The notes under the pieces were generated by a model. It searched no databases. It saw nothing but the letters and a program-made list of their open reading frames with translations, and was not told the origin of the DNA. From Rhizoclosmatium globosum (Eukaryota; Chytridiomycota; Chytridiomycetes; Chytridiales; Chytriomycetaceae), in contig MCGO01000305.1 in the NCBI GenBank assembly GCA_002104985.1, positions 1 through 36,504 of the forward strand: 36,504 nucleotides of DNA, read 5' to 3'. Of this stretch, positions 32,300-36,504 are shown piece after piece (position 1 is the first letter of the stretch; every line of letters starts with the position of its first letter). The position numbers and the translations under genes were made by a program.

Positions 32300-34907
32300 A
32301 TGAATCAACTCCGCAACGAAAAGTCTCCGTATCTTCTTCAACACAAAGACAACCCAGTCGACTGGTAGCGTATTAGTTGGTGCTAAACAACACACCTTAC
32401 ACGTTCCTCTAAAGGTATCCATGGGGCCCTGAAGCCTTCCGTATTGCCAAAGAGCTTAACAAGGTGAGCTATACTTAACCGGCCCAACTCTGATCTAATT
32501 CATAACCAGCCAATCCTTCTCTCTGTCGGATACTCAACCTGCCACTGGTGTCACGTAATGGCCCACGAAAGCTTCGAATCAAAGGAAATTGCGGATGTCA
32601 TGAACAAGTACTTTGTGAATGTGAAGGTGGATCGGTGAGGGTTCCCCGAATGGATGTTAGTGGAACTGAACGTGACAACCAGTGAGGAACGACCCACCGT
32701 CGATCGAATGTATATGGCCTATGTTCAGGCACTTACTGGTCGTGGTGGTTGGCCAATGACTGTGTTTTTGACTCCGGAGTTGAAGCCTTTCTTTGGTGGA
32801 ACGTACTTCCCTCCCGCTTCAAGTCACGGTATTACCAATCTTCGAGTGTGTAAACGACGATATTAAAGTTCATGTAGGTCAGCCTGGATTCCCCGACTTG
32901 GTGAAATTCTTTGGTGAAAAGTATGTGTTCGATCATTCCATTCCCAGGGCTAATCAAATTTCAGATGGATTGACGAGCCAGATGAAATTCTCTCTTCATC
33001 CAACGATGACTTTGAGAAACTCCGTCAGTTTACCTCTTCAACGACAAAATCTTCCTCAGAAACATCCCTCGACACAATCCCACCCTTCTCCATTCCTTCC
33101 AAAGCCTTTACTATCTCGCGAAAACATTTGACAGTACCTACGGAGGTTTCGGTGGTGCCCCAAAGTTCCCTCAACCAGTCATCCTTAACTTCTTGTTGAC
33201 GTATTACCACGCCACTAAGGTATCTCCATCCGTACTTCAAAAAGTAACAACCGAAGAAGGTCCTGTGTCTCCCTTCGAGCTGCAACATATCGCCAAAAAG
33301 TATGGAATTCATTTGCAAGGAGTCGAAATGGACAAACTACGCCAAGCTGTTGCAGAAGGTCTCAAGAAACGCGTGGATGAAAGTGAAGAAGCGTTGAGTA
33401 TGGTGGAGTTTACGATGCACGTAAGTATTTCAGAGACACACATTTCTCAACTCACTCGTCTACAGAAAATCGCAAAAGGAGGCATTCACGATCACGTTGG
33501 ATCTGGTTTCCACCGTTACTCTGTCGACAGAACTTGGCTTGTCCCGCACTTTGAGAAAATGTTGTATGACCAAGCACAACTTCTCTCAATCTACGCAGAT
33601 TTGGCAGCAATCACAAAAGACATGTATCACGAAGAGACGTGTAGAGATATCATCAAGTACGTTGAGCGCGACCTCCGCGATCCTCGAGGTGCCTTCTATT
33701 CCGCAGAAGATGCCGATTCACTTCCAACCGCCGATGATAAACACACAAAAGAGGGAGCTTTCGCAGTTTGGGAATCTTCAGAACTAGACACACTTCTTGG
33801 CTCTGATGCGCCTCTCTTCAAGTTCCACTTTGGCGTTAACGCTGGTGGAAACGTCATGGCTCAATACGACCCTCACTCAGAACTCACAAACAAAAACATC
33901 CTCATGGAACGCAAAACCATTCCTGAAACTGCAGCGAAATTCGAGTCTGACCCGTTCACTACGAAACTCACACTCCGTCTTTGTCTCGAGAAGCTGTGGA
34001 CTGCGCGTTTGCAACGCCCCAAGCCTCACAGAGATGACAAGATCATGGTCGCCTGGAACGGGCTTATGATTGCGGCGTTGGCAAAGACAGCGAGGGTTTT
34101 GCAGGATGAAAACAAGACGATTTTGGGGCTTGCGAAAGGAGCTGCTTCATTCATCAAAAAGAACATGTACAACCATGAAACGAAAGTCCTTACCCGTGTG
34201 TTTGATACGAATATTCCTGGGTATGCCGACGACTACGCGTTTTTGATTGACGCCTTGCTGGAGTTGTACCAGACTTCTCATGAAGTAGAATGGTTGAAAT
34301 GGGCTGTTGACTTGCAAACAACCATGAACGATTTGTTTTGGGATGAAGTGTCTGGCGGGTACTTTACAGGTGGAAAGGAGGACGACGGAGTTTTGTTAAG
34401 ATTGAAAGATGGTAACTTTTTTTGGACTTACCTGGATATCTTTTAATCGCATATTCAACAGAATATGACGGAGCTGAACCAACACCATCATCCATCGCCG
34501 TCAAGAACCTGCTTCGCTTGGAAGCTATTCTTGGTTCCACATCTGGAGCTCAGTACCGAGAGAAAGCAGAAAAGACATTCCTCGCCAACATGAATCTCCT
34601 CCAAAAATCTCCTCGCAGTATTCCCCAAATGGTCACAGGCTGGATCACCTATACTCGTGGATACACTGAAATCGTTGTCCAAGGAAAGCTTTCTCCAGAT
34701 TTGCAACATACTCTTAACACGACGTTCAATCCATTGGCAACGGTTGTGCAAATTCCAACGAATGATTCGTGGTTGTTGGAGCAAAATGAACTATTGAAGT
34801 CCATCAGCGAGAGCGACAGTGAGGGCGAGGGTCGTGTGTTTTTGTGTGAAGACGGATCTTGCAATGCGCCTGTGACAAGTTTGGACGGATTGAAAGCGAT
34901 TTTGTAG
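32300..34907 (+). CDS. DUF255/YyaL (SPATA20/SSP411-like) thioredoxin-fold + (alpha/alpha)6 barrel protein (frameshift)
   Basis: Eight exons: 32300-32364, 32415-32463, 32510-32634, 32683-32828, 32878-32920, 32965-33420, 33466-34411 and 34462-34907. The N-terminal thioredoxin-like DUF255 shows [34 protein letters not shown] (CxxC at Cys49/52) and [20 protein letters not shown]. The C-terminal glycosidase-like barrel shows [30 protein letters not shown] and [13 protein letters not shown]. Animal SPATA20 is the homologue; the reaction is not established. The first ATG in frame is 32300; an upstream ATG at 32236 in another frame could add a targeting peptide if a base were missing. One base is missing in the T run 33107-33109; corrected length 759 codons. 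Confidence 0.88.
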
Positions 34908-35118
34908 TGCTTAAAATTGAGTGATTTCTGAGAATGAAGCCAGTACCACAACTCCTTGGTTTTTTTTCCGACCACCGTTATTCAAAGTAATGATAACGTT
35001 AACGTTTGCAGAAATTGAAAGTTGTTCTGTCCATAGATAAGGGTTTTAAATGTGGGCTTGTGTGGGCGTGCATTGGGGCATGCTCCTCAACCAATTTTCT
35101 TGGCAAATTGAAATCACC

Positions 35119-36504
35119 ATGAACACACTTGTCCTTTGGCTCACAGCCTCCTGGCTCTATCAAGTGCTGGCTTCATCACAGCCTCAAAACGTCTTTAGTT
35201 GTCGCATTGAAACTAAAGAACAAGCGAGCATCCTCATTAGAACTACGATGTAAACCTAACATGCACAACCACCACATCTAACGCCTTCCAGGTCTTCAAT
35301 CATCGGTTTACTGTCGGATCGCTTGTGGATGTTAGGGCAAGGGACGATAGTGAATCTGAGGCTTTGGTTGGAAGTCTCCCTTTCTCTGAAACAACCTGTC
35401 CAGCCAAGAACCAGAGTTTCATCAAAACGAGACGACATCGATCCCTTTTTCAATGATTATCATCGGTATGATGAAATCATTGCCAAACTGAACAATTCTC
35501 AAAGTTGTATCCATCCTTAACAACTTACGTACCGTCTATTGCCGTGACTTATGAAAACCGAAATGTTCCGGTTTGTATTCAATTCATCACAGCTATATTG
35601 TTCTTTACTGAGAGCCTGTTTTGTAAGGCTATTATCATCACAGACAAAAGCATTCCAGACTCGCAAAAGAAAATGATTTGGTGGAACGGAATGCAACATG
35701 CCCGAGAGTGGATTTCTCCAGCGGTAGTCCTTTTCTTGGCAAACAACTTGTTGACCAAATCAAACGAAACACTCGTCTCTGATACCTGAAACCACTTTCA
35801 GTTCGTCATTACTCCCATGAATAATCCCGATGGATACGAGACAGCCATACAACAGATAGACTTGGAGAAAGAACCGTAGAGACAACGGATCAGACCCCAA
35901 TTCTTTTGGTGTTGATTTGAACAGGTTCGAAATCCAATTTAGATTTTAAGAACGCATTCACTCATTCAATTTACAGGAATTGGGACGACGGAAACTGGAA
36001 CGATGGAAATCCACCAAAATTCGATGATGATGGAAATTTGTGGTGGACACAGATTACACCTCAGAAGTTTTGAAGGACCATTTCCTTCTCCGAACCAGAA
36101 ACCAACGGAACTGCAAACTTCATCGCCTCTTTCCCAAACCGATATGCTGGAATTGATTTCCATTCCTATGGCGAGTTGATTCTTCGTAGCGGGGATACAC
36201 AACGGATGATTCCCCCCAATGAAGCCTTTTGAAACATTGGGTGATGGAATTTCGGATGCCATCTTTGAAGTTCACATGAAACGTACACCAGCGAAAAAGC
36301 TTCTGGTTTGTACCTTGCAACGGGTTGTGCGGATGATTGGCAGTCTATTCGCATGGGGATGGTTGGTTTCCACTATCGAATTACGCAGCGTGGAGTACGG
36401 ATTTGAGTTGCCAGCAAGTGAAATTATCCCTACTGGAGAGGTGAGTCCATTTATCTGTTTTTGGTTTATGTGGACAAGTATCTGAACCGATTAAACAGGA
36501 ACTT
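35119..36504 (+). pseudogene. M14 (carboxypeptidase A-type) zinc peptidase, heavily disrupted and cut by the window end
   Basis: Family landmarks in order: a hydrophobic signal-like start (MNTLVLWLTASWLYQVLAS), a prosegment-like region, NDYHRYDEIIAKL, PSIAVTYENRNVP, MQHAREWIS (zinc ligands His and Glu, with Arg), ITPMNNPDGYE, NSFGVDLNR and NWDDGNW, IDFHSYGELIL (third zinc His), ATGCADDW and STIELR with ELPASEIIPTGE (catalytic Glu in ELR). These lie in several frames, linked by at least seven one-base slips of both signs, plus an in-frame TGA at 35787-35789. Probable introns: 35250-35291, a weak stop-free one near 35570-35626, and one ending ~35977. It is a decaying gene or a poorly polished stretch. 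The 3' end lies outside the window. Confidence 0.6.

Noticed and set aside
16268..34907. Bacterial contamination, suggested by DUF2235 and YyaL homologues
   Set aside because: Both genes contain several GT..AG introns with consistent phases and sit among clearly eukaryotic genes.
35787..35789. TGA as selenocysteine or readthrough in the M14 gene
   Set aside because: The position is not a catalytic or Cys-equivalent site, and multiple other slips surround it; error or decay is simpler.

Overview
The window is nuclear DNA from a eukaryote with a compact, intron-rich genome. Introns are mostly 45-110 nt with GT..AG ends, intergenic gaps are usually 50-500 bp, and there is one intact Pol III tRNA-Asn gene. 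The gene set best suits an early-diverging (zoosporic, chytrid-like) fungus: short introns, 7-TM paralogues, CRAL-TRIO and LIM proteins, a C2 calpain, a TIR-like/TPR protein and animal-type PLAT lipoxygenases ending in Ile. The lineage call is an inference; another unicellular opisthokont or protist is not excluded.

Layout. 0-9.2 kb, all minus strand: a TPR-repeat protein with a TIR-like head and a predicted N-myristoylated tip (224-3485); a LIM protein (3699-5584); a tail-anchored helical protein (5850-6877); a 5'-nucleotidase-type metallophosphatase with C-terminal EF-hands (7014-9147). 9.5-17.6 kb: a C2 calpain on plus (9541-12747), then on minus a CRAL-TRIO protein (12798-14781), a 7-TM protein (14891-15932) and a secreted DUF2235 hydrolase (16268-17597). 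18-21.6 kb: a small ATP-synthase-subunit-k-like protein, tRNA-Asn(GTT), an unrecognised gene, and a broken, intronless second copy of the 7-TM gene. 21.9-35 kb, all plus strand: a PTGR/LTB4DH-type reductase; a diacylglycerol-kinase-type lipid kinase and a tandem damaged copy; two tandem lipoxygenases; a YyaL/SPATA20-type thioredoxin-fold protein. 35.1 kb to the end: a heavily disrupted M14 carboxypeptidase.

How the genes may work together. Lipid-acting functions are unusually dense: a secreted DUF2235 (Tle1-type) hydrolase, a CRAL-TRIO protein, lipid kinases, two lipoxygenases and a double-bond/enal reductase. Release, oxygenation and reduction of polyunsaturated lipids (an oxylipin-like route) is a testable reading. 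Clustering is unproven, because fungal neighbours need not share a pathway.

Quality caveat. Many otherwise well-conserved genes carry one or two single-base losses, mostly in short homopolymer runs. For each gene from 3.7 to 35 kb, spliced length plus the inferred missing bases is an exact multiple of three, which suggests consensus deletion errors rather than mass gene death. Three loci look worse: the second lipid kinase (137-bp insertion plus 8-bp deletion), the second 7-TM copy and the carboxypeptidase.
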